A program made the translations under genes and the position numbers. Positions 13,786 to 19,577 of a DNA stretch of 19,577 nucleotides are shown piece after piece; within the stretch, counting starts at the first letter, position 1; every line of letters starts with the position of its first letter. The notes below the pieces were generated by a model. That model had not been told where the DNA came from, searched no databases, and saw only the letters and a list, made by a program, of their open reading frames with translations. This stretch comes from JACQAI01 sp035507915. Lineage in GTDB: Bacteria > Pseudomonadota > Alphaproteobacteria > Elsterales > Elsteraceae. The stretch covers positions 1 through 19,577 of the forward strand of contig DATJNS010000441.1 of assembly GCA_035507915.1 (NCBI GenBank), in the 5' to 3' direction.

Positions 13786-14537
13786 CGCGTCAGCGTGCCG
13801 AGCAGGCCCGGCGCCAGGCGATCGAAGGTGCCGGGGATCGGCGGCACGCCGAGGCGGCGCAGCAGGCTCCAGGCGCCGCAAAGGTTCGACGACAGCAGCG
13901 GCGACGCCATCGCGGGCGCGGCCAGGCGGATGGCGTCCAAGGTCGTCATGCCGGTGCCGCTCATCAGCACCGGCACGCCGCGCGGCACGTCGAGCTTGCG
14001 CAACGCCGCGACCACGCCGTCGGTCGACATCGTATAAGCGACGAATGCGTCGGCCATCTGGGTGACGCCGCGCACGCGCAACCCGGCAGCACTCCAGTAG
14101 CGCTCCGAGCGCTCGGTCAGCCAGTGCGGATAAGGCGACAGCAGCCACACACTGTCGGCGCCGAGCGCGCGCAACGCCTCCAGGATCGAGATGCTGACGG
14201 TCTCCACCGGCGCGCCGCGCAGCGCCGTCAGATCGCGATTGAGCGCACGGTCGCCCTCCGGGAGGAGCCGATACGACGCGCCGGTCTGCGCGATCAGGAT
14301 CGCGTCGAGCGCGAGGTCGCCGAAGCTGCGCACCATGTCGGGGTAGTGATCGACGTAGCGATCGGTGCGCACCAGCAGGTCGCCCGAGATCGGCGGCAAG
14401 CGCGTCGCGTGCAAGCGCACCGTCGGCGGCAGCAGCGCGCGCATCTCCTCCTCGACCACGGGGTTGGCGGGCGGCAGCACGATGCCGACGCGCGCCTTGA
14501 GCGGCGGGACGATCGGATCGGCGTCGGGATCGGGCAT
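13776..14537 (-). CDS. maleate isomerase / arylmalonate decarboxylase-like protein without catalytic cysteines
   Basis: A 253-residue member of the Asp/Glu racemase superfamily, closest in layout to maleate isomerase and arylmalonate decarboxylase: VGIVLPPANPVVEEEM (17-32), IAQTGASYRLL (82-92), LLSPYPHWLTERSERYW (132-148), LMSGTGMTTLDAI (191-203). Where active relatives have the first Cys (ACT), this protein has Gln84 (AQT); where the second Cys lies (SCT) it has Gly194 (SGT). Arylmalonate decarboxylase has lost only the first. The protein therefore uses different chemistry or has a non-catalytic role. GAGGAG upstream fixes ATG 14537. It is divergent from the serine hydrolase gene and overlaps the preceding hydrolase gene end to end. 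Fold likely; function unknown. Confidence 0.8.
   Translation of the reverse strand: MPDPDADPIVPPLKARVGIVLPPANPVVEEEMRALLPPTVRLHATRLPPISGDLLVRTDRYVDHYPDMVRSFGDLALDAILIAQTGASYRLLPEGDRALNRDLTALRGAPVETVSISILEALRALGADSVWLLSPYPHWLTERSERYWSAAGLRVRGVTQMADAFVAYTMSTDGVVAALRKLDVPRGVPVLMSGTGMTTLDAIRLAAPAMASPLLSSNLCGAWSLLRRLGVPPIPGTFDRLAPGLLGTLTRQS
13782..13793. repeat. 12-bp perfect palindrome at the convergent gene ends
   Basis: CTGACGCGTCAG reads the same on both strands and contains the stop codon of the forward hydrolase gene. It lies inside the last codons of the reverse-strand maleate-isomerase-like gene. With no loop and no U-run it is a poor terminator; it may be coincidence or a protein-binding site. 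Confidence 0.3.
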
Positions 14538-14624
14538 GCGGGCTCCTCGCGCGGCCGGACATTGTGGGTTTTGCCGCGCCGGCGCGCTAGCCTGTACGGC
14601 ATCGACCAGCGCGGGCGGGGCGTC
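14538..14624. promoter_or_regulatory. divergent intergenic region with a 12-bp palindrome
   Basis: The 87 bases between the reverse-strand isomerase-like gene and the forward serine hydrolase gene must contain both promoters. A palindrome, CGCGCCGGCGCG, lies at 14575-14586, directly after TTGCC (14571-14575, a possible -35) and followed by GCTAGCCT (14586-14593, a possible -10-like element for the forward gene). The spacing between these is short, so the promoter call is weak. Confidence 0.25.
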
Positions 14625-15752
14625 ATGAGAGTTCGTATTGCGGCCATCGGGCTGGCCGCTCTGGGCTTTGTGTCGCTGGCGCACGCCCAGCCGGCACCGT
14701 GCGGCGCACCGCCGGCGCGCGACGACGGCTGGGCGATCGCCGCGCCGGCGGCGGTCGGCTTCGACCCGGCGCGGCTGTGCGCGATTCCGGCGCGCGTCGC
14801 CGACGGCCCCACCAACATCCACGCCGTGCTGGTGGTGCGGCACGGCAAGCTGGTGTTCGAGCAGTATTTCGCGGGCGAGGACGAGCGTTTCGGACGCGCG
14901 CTCGGCCGGGTCGAATTCGACGGCAAGACCATGCACGACCTGCGTTCGATCAGTAAGAGCGTGACGTCGCTGCTGGTCGGCATCGCGCTCGCCCGACACA
15001 AGCTCGCGAGCCTCGACACGCCGGTGCTCGACCTCCTGCCCGGGTACGCCGACTTGCGCAGCGCGGAGAAGGCGAAGATCCACGTGCGCGATCTCCTGAC
15101 CATGTCGTCCGGTCTCGCCTGGGAAGAGTCGACCCGGCCGTACACCGATCCAGAGAACAGCTACAACCGTGCGGTCCGCGCGCCCGATCTCAATCGCTTC
15201 GTGCTCGAGCAGCCCGTCGAGGCGGCGCCCGGCGAGCGCTTCAACTACAACACCGGCGGCACGGAGCTGATCGGCGACATCCTCGAGAAGGCGACCGGGA
15301 TGCCGATCGACGGGTTCGCGCGTACCGCGCTGTTCGAACCGCTCGGCATCACGGACTACGAGTGGCTCGGCCCGCCGGGCCATCCGAGAGCCGGCGCCGG
15401 ATTGCGGCTGCGGCCGCGCGACCTCGCTAGGCTGGGCCAGCTCGTCCTGCAGCACGGCAAATGGCACGGCCGCCAGATCGTGCCGGCCGCCTGGATCCGC
15501 GAATCGACGGCGCCGCACATCACCACCACCAGCGCCTACTTCTACGGCTACCTGTGGTGGCTCGGTCGCACGTTGATCGCGCAGCGCGAGACCGACTGGA
15601 TCGCCGGCTTCGGCCTGGGCGACCAGCGGCTCTACATCGTGCCACGGCTCGATCTCGTGGTCGTGATCACCGCCGGCAACTACAAGGCGCGCAACCAGGG
15701 CGTGGTGCCCAACGACATCCTCAACCGCTTCGTGCTGGCGGCGGTGCGATAG
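14625..15752 (+). CDS. exported serine hydrolase, class C beta-lactamase family
   Basis: A 375-residue protein with a signal peptide (MRVRIAAIGLAALGFVSLA then HA, cut near residue 21). The nucleophile motif SxxK is SISK (Ser108, Lys111) in MHDLRSISKSVTSLLVG, where family members acylate the serine. The second motif, normally YxN, is read here as YNTGG (from Tyr208), the variant seen in the EstB/6-aminohexanoate-oligomer-hydrolase-like branch rather than true AmpC. DLLTMSSGLAWEES and WWLGRT also fit that branch. It probably cleaves an ester or amide in the periplasm; antibiotic resistance is not implied. GGGCGGGG precedes ATG 14625. The following aminotransferase gene starts 59 bases downstream with its own possible promoter. 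Confidence 0.88.
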   Translation: MRVRIAAIGLAALGFVSLAHAQPAPCGAPPARDDGWAIAAPAAVGFDPARLCAIPARVADGPTNIHAVLVVRHGKLVFEQYFAGEDERFGRALGRVEFDGKTMHDLRSISKSVTSLLVGIALARHKLASLDTPVLDLLPGYADLRSAEKAKIHVRDLLTMSSGLAWEESTRPYTDPENSYNRAVRAPDLNRFVLEQPVEAAPGERFNYNTGGTELIGDILEKATGMPIDGFARTALFEPLGITDYEWLGPPGHPRAGAGLRLRPRDLARLGQLVLQHGKWHGRQIVPAAWIRESTAPHITTTSAYFYGYLWWLGRTLIAQRETDWIAGFGLGDQRLYIVPRLDLVVVITAGNYKARNQGVVPNDILNRFVLAAVR

Positions 15753-15776
15753 CCGTGTCGGGCCTCTCGCGGGCGC

Positions 15777-15805
15777 TTGCTGAAGCGGCGGCCCCGCCGT
15801 ACAAC
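15777..15805 (+). promoter_or_regulatory. candidate promoter giving a leaderless aminotransferase mRNA
   Basis: TTGCTG (15777-15782) and TACAAC (15800-15805) are separated by exactly 17 bases. Transcription would start about 7 bases downstream of the -10, at the A of ATG 15812. No ribosome-binding site precedes that ATG, which agrees with a leaderless transcript. The match is suggestive, not proven. Confidence 0.4.
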
Positions 15806-15811
15806 CGCCCG

Positions 15812-17038
15812 ATGACCGACCCCATGATGAACCATCGGCTCGACCAGCTCGGCGACTACGCCTTCCGCCGGCTCGAGCGCCTGATCGACGGCGTCGCGCC
15901 GGCGACCAACGAGGCGCCGCTCAAGATGTCGCTCGGCGAGCCGCAGCACGCGCCGCCGGCACTGCTCGCCGAGACCTTGGCGGCCAACGCGCATCTGTGG
16001 AACCGCTACCCGCCGGTCGCGGGCACGCCCGACTGGCGCCAGGCGGTCGCCGACTGGCTCACCCGACGCTATCGCCTGCCGGCCGGGCTGATCGATGCCG
16101 ACAAGCACCTGCTGCCGGCCGCCGGCACGCGCGAGGCGCTCTTCATGGTGTCGCTCCTGTGCGTCGAGGGCGCGCGCAGCGCGCCGACGCCGGCGGTCCT
16201 GATGCCGAATCCGTACTACCAGGTCTATTCGGGCGGCGGCGTGATGGCGGGCGGCGAGCCCGTCTATCTCAACGCGACGCGCGAGACCGGTTTCCTGCCC
16301 GATCTCGACGCGCTGACCCCCGCGCTGCTCGAGCGCACCGCCGTGCTGTTCATGTGCTCGCCCGCCAACCCGCAGGGCGCGGTCGCCAGCCTCGATTATT
16401 GGAAGCGCGCGCTCGGCATGGCGCGCCAATACGGCTTCACCCTGCTCGCCGACGAGTGCTACTCGGAGATCTATTCCGAAACGCCGCCGCCGGGCGCGCT
16501 CGAGGCCGCCGCGGCGACCGGCAGCCTCGACAATCTCCTGGTGTTCAACTCGCTGTCGAAGCGCTCGAGCAGCCCCGGCCTGCGCTGCGGCCTGATCGCC
16601 GGCGACGCGCGGCTGATCGCGATGTTCACGCGCCTGCGCAGCTACGGCGGCGCCGGCGTGCCGCTGCCGACCATCGCGGCGGCCGCCGCGCTCTATCGCG
16701 ACGAGACGCACGTCGAGGCCAACCGCGCGCTCTATCGCGCCAAGTTCGACGCCGCGGCGCGCATCTTCGGCACGCGTCACGGCTTCTACCGGCCGGGCGG
16801 CGGCTTCTTCCTGTGGCTCGACGTCGGCGACGGCGAGGCGGCCGCGCGCACGATCTGGCGCGAGGCCGGCGTGACGACCCTGCCGGGCGGCTACCTGGCG
16901 CGGCCGGACACCAATGGCTTCAATCCGGGCGCCGCCTTCGTCCGCATCGCGCTGGTGCACGACGTCGCGACCGTCACCGACGGCCTGACGCGCGTCGCCC
17001 GCGCGCTCGACGGGCACGTGCGCTCGGCCGCGGAATAG
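15812..17038 (+). CDS. PLP-dependent class I/II aminotransferase (DapC-like)
   Basis: A 408-residue fold-type I aminotransferase that moves an amino group between an amino acid and a keto acid. Visible PLP-site residues: Asn186 (SPANPQG), Asp214 and Tyr217 (LLADECYSEIY), the Schiff-base Lys250 in FNSLSKRSSSPGLRCG, and Arg378 (FVRIAL) for the substrate carboxylate. MSLGEPQHAPP and HLWNRYPPVAGTPDWRQAV are typical of the N-succinyldiaminopimelate aminotransferase (DapC) branch of alphaproteobacteria. ATG 15812 is chosen for the promoter geometry; Met5 or Met6 are alternatives and none has a ribosome-binding site. With alanine dehydrogenase downstream, it may work with alanine/pyruvate as amino donor or acceptor. 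DapC function in lysine synthesis is the other possibility. Confidence 0.88.
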   Translation: MTDPMMNHRLDQLGDYAFRRLERLIDGVAPATNEAPLKMSLGEPQHAPPALLAETLAANAHLWNRYPPVAGTPDWRQAVADWLTRRYRLPAGLIDADKHLLPAAGTREALFMVSLLCVEGARSAPTPAVLMPNPYYQVYSGGGVMAGGEPVYLNATRETGFLPDLDALTPALLERTAVLFMCSPANPQGAVASLDYWKRALGMARQYGFTLLADECYSEIYSETPPPGALEAAAATGSLDNLLVFNSLSKRSSSPGLRCGLIAGDARLIAMFTRLRSYGGAGVPLPTIAAAAALYRDETHVEANRALYRAKFDAAARIFGTRHGFYRPGGGFFLWLDVGDGEAAARTIWREAGVTTLPGGYLARPDTNGFNPGAAFVRIALVHDVATVTDGLTRVARALDGHVRSAAE

Positions 17039-17045
17039 CCCTCCG

Positions 17046-17073
17046 CTTGCCGCGGCGGGCGGCCCGCCGCAAG
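17046..17073 (+). terminator. GC-rich hairpin after the aminotransferase gene, terminator-like without U-run
   Basis: GCGGCGG (17052-17058) pairs with CCGCCGC (17064-17070) around a 5-base loop, starting 13 bases after the aminotransferase stop. An alternative register pairs CTTGC (17046-17050) with GCAAG (17069-17073). There is no T-run after it, so it is either a weak or Rho-assisted terminator, or an mRNA 3'-end stabiliser separating this gene from the DUF2848 gene. Confidence 0.4.
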
Positions 17074-17105
17074 ATGGCGCCTGCCCGCCCGCTACGGCCG
17101 AGACG

Positions 17106-17801
17106 ATGGCGCAAACCCGACACCTTCCAGTCATCCGCTGGCACGCCGACCGCGCCGAGGCGGCGACGCTTGCGCTCACCGACCTCGTGATCGCCGGCTG
17201 GACCGGGCGCGATCGCGCCGCGGTCGATCATCACGTCAAGGAGCTGGCGGCGATCGGCGTCAAGCCGCCGGCCGCGATCCCGTGCTTCTACCGCGCCGCG
17301 GTCGACATGCTGACCACCGAGACGGATCTGCAGTTCCTCGGCGGCGACAGTTCGGGCGAGGTCGAGTTCGTGCTGGTCTCGCAGCCCGATGGGCTGTGGG
17401 TCGGGCTGGGCTCGGACCACACCGACCGCAAGGTCGAGGCCTACTCGGTGCCGGTGTCGAAGCAGCTCTGCCTCAAGCCGTTCGCGCCGCAGCTCTGGCG
17501 CTTCGAGGACGTGGCACCGCACTGGGACAAGCTCGAGCTGCGCGCCTTCATCGTCGAGGGCGGCGCGCGCAAGCTCTACCAGGAGGGCACGGTCGCGCAG
17601 ATGCGCCCGCCCGCCGATCTGATTCACCACTACGTCCAGAGCGCGGTCTTGCCGCCCGGCATCGCGATGTTCGGCGGCACCTTCGCCGCAATCGGCGGCG
17701 TGCGGCCGGCGTCGGAATTCCACATGGAGCTGAAGGACCCGGTGCGCGGCCGCACGATCACGCACGGCTACCGCATCCACACGCTGCCCGTCGACGCATA
17801 G
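17106..17801 (+). CDS. DUF2848 family protein
   Basis: A 231-residue protein that matches the uncharacterised DUF2848 family across its length: LVIAGWTGRD (27-36), SSGEVE (82-87), GSDHTDR (102-108), SKQLCLKP (118-125) and HWD (139-141). The conserved acidic pattern Ser-Gly-Glu-x-Glu plus Ser-Asp-His-Thr-Asp suggests a metal-binding active site, and the family has been likened to the fumarylacetoacetate hydrolase fold, which cleaves C-C bonds or isomerises keto acids; that comparison is from memory and unproven. ATG 17106 has only a weak purine stretch upstream. The cupin gene follows after 11 bases and alanine dehydrogenase after that, so the three form an operon. The biochemical role is unknown. 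Confidence 0.85.
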   Translation: MAQTRHLPVIRWHADRAEAATLALTDLVIAGWTGRDRAAVDHHVKELAAIGVKPPAAIPCFYRAAVDMLTTETDLQFLGGDSSGEVEFVLVSQPDGLWVGLGSDHTDRKVEAYSVPVSKQLCLKPFAPQLWRFEDVAPHWDKLELRAFIVEGGARKLYQEGTVAQMRPPADLIHHYVQSAVLPPGIAMFGGTFAAIGGVRPASEFHMELKDPVRGRTITHGYRIHTLPVDA

Positions 17802-17812
17802 GAGAGCCCGCG

Positions 17813-18202
17813 ATGCCCGTCCGCAAGGAGCACAAGGAGTTCCACAAGATCGACGACGCAAGCGGCTGGCAGACCATCCCGGGCTACCCCGAGGGCATCA
17901 AGGAAAAGATCCTCGCCGGCAGCCTTGATGAGTCGAACCGCGGCGGCAGCCGCACGCGGCTGCTGCGCTTCCAGCCCGGCATCCACACGACCAAGCCGTT
18001 CGTGCACGAGTACTGGGAGGAGGTCTACCTGCTCGAGGGCGATCTCACGGTCGGCAACGACGCCGACGGCAAGGGCGGCCAGAGCTTCACCAAGGGGACC
18101 TACGCCTGCCGGCCGCCCGGCGCCGCGCACGGCCCGTTCAAGTCGAACGGCGGCTGCACGCTGCTCGAGATCCATTACTTCGACGAATCGAAGAAGGCCT
18201 GA
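17813..18202 (+). CDS. small single-domain cupin protein
   Basis: A 129-residue cupin. Motif 1 is HEYWEEVYLLEG (65-76), with His65 and the Glu residues 69/70 as likely metal ligands; motif 2 is RPPGAAHGPF (100-109) with His106. The second His of the classical HxH is Tyr67, so the metal site is altered. AGGAGA at 17800-17805 overlaps the DUF2848 stop and gives normal spacing to ATG 17813. Such small cupins are often dioxygenases, isomerases or decarboxylases of small acids, or only ligand binders. It sits between DUF2848 and alanine dehydrogenase in one operon, so a step on the same small acid is plausible. No specific activity can be assigned. Confidence 0.85.
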   Translation: MPVRKEHKEFHKIDDASGWQTIPGYPEGIKEKILAGSLDESNRGGSRTRLLRFQPGIHTTKPFVHEYWEEVYLLEGDLTVGNDADGKGGQSFTKGTYACRPPGAAHGPFKSNGGCTLLEIHYFDESKKA

Positions 18203-18206
18203 GCCC

Positions 18207-19322
18207 GTGCTGGTCGGCGTCCCCAAAGAGATCAAGACCCACGAATATCGGGTCGGTCTCATCCCCGGCTCGGCGCGCGAGCTGATCGCGCACGGCCATC
18301 GCGTGATCGTCGAGACCGGCGCCGGCGCCGGCATCGGCTTCGACGACGATGCCTACCGCAGGGTCGGCGCGATGGTCGTGAAGACCGCGGCCGAGGTGTT
18401 CGCGGCCGCCGAGCTGATCGTCAAGGTCAAGGAGCCGCAGCCCGGCGAGCTCAAGCTGCTGCGCGCCGGCCAGGTGCTGTTCACCTACCTGCACCTCGCC
18501 GCCGACAAGACGCAGACCGAGGGCCTGATGGCCTCGGGCGCGATCGGCATCGCCTACGAGACGGTGACCGACGCGCGCGGCGGGTTGCCGCTGCTGGCGC
18601 CGATGAGCGAGGTCGCCGGCCGCATGTCGATCCAGGTCGGCGCGCACTATCTCGAGAAGGAGCAGGGCGGCACCGGCATCCTGCTCGGCGGCGTGCCCGG
18701 CGTGGCGGCCGCCAAGGTCGTGGTGCTGGGCGGCGGCGTGTCGGGCACCAATGCCGCGCGCGTGGCGATGGGCATGGAGGCCTACGTGACGGTGATCGAC
18801 CGCTCGCTGGGCCGCCTCTACGAGCTCGACATGCAGTTCGGCTCGCAGCTCCACACGCTCTTCTCGACCGCCGAGAACATCGAGCGCGAGGTCGTCGCGG
18901 CCGATCTGGTGATCGGCGCCGTGCTGGTGCCGGGCGCCGCCGCGCCCAAGCTGGTCGGGCGCGACCTGGTCAAGCGCATGCGGCCGGGCTCGGTGCTGGT
19001 CGACATCGCGATCGACCAGGGCGGCTGCTTCGAGACCAGCCGGCCGACCACCCACGCCCAGCCGACCTATGTCGAGGACGGCGTGATCCACTACTGCGTG
19101 ACCAACATGCCGGGCGCGGTCGCGCGCACCTCGACCTTCGCGCTCAACAACGCGACCCTGCCGTTCGCGCTCGCGCTCGCCGACAAGGGCTGGCGCCGCG
19201 CGCTCGCCGACGACGGGCATCTGCGCGCCGGGCTCAACATCGCCGCCGGCCAGGTCACCTACCCCGCGGTCGCCCACGACCTCGGCTTCCCGTGCGCCAG
19301 CTTCGAGGCGGTCGCCGCCTGA
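18207..19322 (+). CDS. ald: alanine dehydrogenase
   Basis: A 371-residue NAD-dependent L-alanine dehydrogenase, interconverting alanine with pyruvate and ammonia; full length for the family. Active-site residues fall at canonical positions: Arg15 (EYRVGLIP), Lys75 (KVKEPQ), His96 (TYLHLAAD), Glu118 (AYETV) and Asp270 (IAIDQGGC). The Rossmann motif is GGGVSG (175-180) and the binding Asp198 follows in VIDRS. Start is GTG 18207 (MLVGVPKEIK), 4 bases after the cupin stop, with AAGAAGG at 18191-18197 inside the cupin gene as ribosome-binding site. Together with the aminotransferase it could recycle amino groups: amines go to pyruvate and Ald releases them as ammonia with NADH. A hairpin and promoter region follow. 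Confidence 0.95.
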   Translation: MLVGVPKEIKTHEYRVGLIPGSARELIAHGHRVIVETGAGAGIGFDDDAYRRVGAMVVKTAAEVFAAAELIVKVKEPQPGELKLLRAGQVLFTYLHLAADKTQTEGLMASGAIGIAYETVTDARGGLPLLAPMSEVAGRMSIQVGAHYLEKEQGGTGILLGGVPGVAAAKVVVLGGGVSGTNAARVAMGMEAYVTVIDRSLGRLYELDMQFGSQLHTLFSTAENIEREVVAADLVIGAVLVPGAAAPKLVGRDLVKRMRPGSVLVDIAIDQGGCFETSRPTTHAQPTYVEDGVIHYCVTNMPGAVARTSTFALNNATLPFALALADKGWRRALADDGHLRAGLNIAAGQVTYPAVAHDLGFPCASFEAVAA

Positions 19323-19361
19323 GCCCCGACTTGCCAGCCGGGGCAAGCCTTATGCTAGAGT
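19323..19361 (+). promoter_or_regulatory. overlapping inverted repeats and candidate promoter before the dioxygenase gene
   Basis: GCCCCG (19323-19328) pairs with CGGGGC (19339-19344), or CTTGCC (19330-19335) with GGCAAG (19342-19347); the two stems exclude each other. The first could end ald transcripts. TTGCCA (19331-19336) and GCTAGAGT (19354-19361) resemble the TTGACGS and GCTANAWC elements described for Caulobacter housekeeping promoters, though the 16-base gap after the 7-mer is longer than usual. A start near 19368 would leave about a 27-base leader. Confidence 0.35.
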
Positions 19362-19375
19362 CCTGAGGCTTTCCG

Positions 19376-19389
19376 CCCTCGCGCGAGGG
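19376..19389 (+). promoter_or_regulatory. 14-bp palindrome containing the dioxygenase ribosome-binding site
   Basis: CCCTCGCGCGAGGG is a perfect palindrome. Its right half supplies GAGGGA (19385-19390), the ribosome-binding site 4 bases before ATG 19395. In RNA the arms could pair (four or five pairs around a small loop) and hide the site; in DNA a dimeric protein could bind. Confidence 0.4.
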
Positions 19390-19394
19390 AACCC

Positions 19395-19577
19395 ATGGTC
19401 GACGTTTCCTACCCGGACTCCGAGATCGGCGCGGTGATCACCGGCGTCGACGTCACGCGGATGAGCGACGCCGAGTTCGACGTGATCTACCAGACCTGGC
19501 TCGAGCGCAACGTGATCTGCGTGCGCGGCCAGTCGCTCGCGATCGAGCAGTTCCTCGCCTACAGCCGGCGCTTCGGC
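19395..19577 (+). CDS. TauD/TfdA-family dioxygenase, N-terminal part (truncated by window end)
   Basis: Only the first 61 residues are in the window; the frame is open to the last base. SEIGAVITGVDVTRMSDAEF and VICVRGQSLAIEQFLAYSRR followed by FG match the N-terminal part of TauD/TfdA enzymes, which have a Gly-x-Asp turn, then a vRgQ strand and a helix ending in FG. These are Fe(II)/2-oxoglutarate-dependent oxygenases that hydroxylate, and so often cleave, sulfonates, aryloxyacetates or quaternary amines. The HxD...H metal site lies beyond the window, so activity cannot be checked. GAGGGA precedes the ATG. It follows ald by 72 bases with its own possible promoter. Confidence 0.85.
   Translation, partial: MVDVSYPDSEIGAVITGVDVTRMSDAEFDVIYQTWLERNVICVRGQSLAIEQFLAYSRRFG

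Noticed and set aside
11004..14537. The two racemase-superfamily genes as a recent tandem duplication
   Set aside because: They differ in every motif region, belong to different branches and face different gene sets; they share only the fold.
14538..15518. Upstream extension of the maleate-isomerase-like reading frame to 580 codons
   Set aside because: The extra part lies wholly antisense to the serine hydrolase gene and has no family similarity; the ATG at 14537 has a good ribosome-binding site and the family starts there.
14625..15752. Antibiotic-resistance beta-lactamase
   Set aside because: The SxxK motif is present, but the second motif and the flanking sequence fit the esterase/amide-hydrolase branch, so a resistance function is not supported.
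1..19577. CRISPR arrays, tRNA or rRNA genes, insertion sequences, phage or toxin-antitoxin modules
   Set aside because: No regularly spaced repeats, no cloverleaf or rRNA signature, no transposase or integrase motif and no compositional break were seen on either strand.

Overview
The window is very GC-rich (by eye about 70% G+C, strongly GC-biased third codon positions) and almost wholly coding. Tightly packed genes, start-stop overlaps and two different solute-binding ABC importers suggest a metabolically versatile alphaproteobacterium, probably of the Rhodospirillales/Hyphomicrobiales kind; this is inferred from composition and gene families, with no rRNA or marker gene to prove it. I see no tRNA, rRNA, CRISPR array, insertion sequence or phage gene. 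No gene-free stretch exceeds 300 bases; the longest gaps are 10072-10224, 11775-11902 and 1047-1166.

Layout. (A) 1-1046, + strand: the 3' end of a MurG-like glycosyltransferase gene and a polysaccharide-deacetylase-like gene sharing ATGA. (B) 1167-5573, + strand: a five-gene operon for an NMT1/THI5-type importer (binding protein, permease, ATPase, second permease) followed by a stand-alone MetE catalytic-domain (core-MetE-like) methyltransferase. (C) 5601-11774, - strand: a compact catabolic unit. Read in transcription order it encodes an Asp/Glu/hydantoin-racemase-family protein, an SDR oxidoreductase, an aspartate-dehydrogenase-like enzyme, a muconate-cycloisomerase-type enolase-superfamily enzyme, then the binding protein, permease and ATPase of a polar-amino-acid importer. 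(D) 11903-19577, mostly + strand: a CurA-like MDR reductase, an exported metallo-beta-lactamase-fold hydrolase, a reverse-strand maleate-isomerase/arylmalonate-decarboxylase-like protein, an exported class-C-type serine hydrolase, a PLP aminotransferase, a DUF2848 protein, a cupin, alanine dehydrogenase and the start of a TauD-type dioxygenase.

How it may work together. Regions B and C each pair one importer with enzymes. In C the binding protein keeps the arginine that grips the substrate carboxylate but has Ala where family members have the Asp that grips the alpha-amino group. The cargo may therefore be an amino acid with a blocked or missing amino group, which fits the racemase/epimerase-type enzymes and the dehydrogenases beside it. 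In D the aminotransferase and alanine dehydrogenase could form an amino-group shuttle releasing ammonia. Two enzymes have non-canonical active sites: the SDR lacks its catalytic Tyr, and the maleate-isomerase-like protein lacks both catalytic Cys.

Intergenic structure is unusually rich: a G-quadruplex-type sequence and an inverted repeat before operon B, a cUUCGg-capped hairpin overlapping a second G-quadruplex motif just before the permease start in C, a 7-bp-arm operator-like repeat before the aspartate-dehydrogenase-like gene, and a 14-bp palindrome carrying the ribosome-binding site of the dioxygenase gene.
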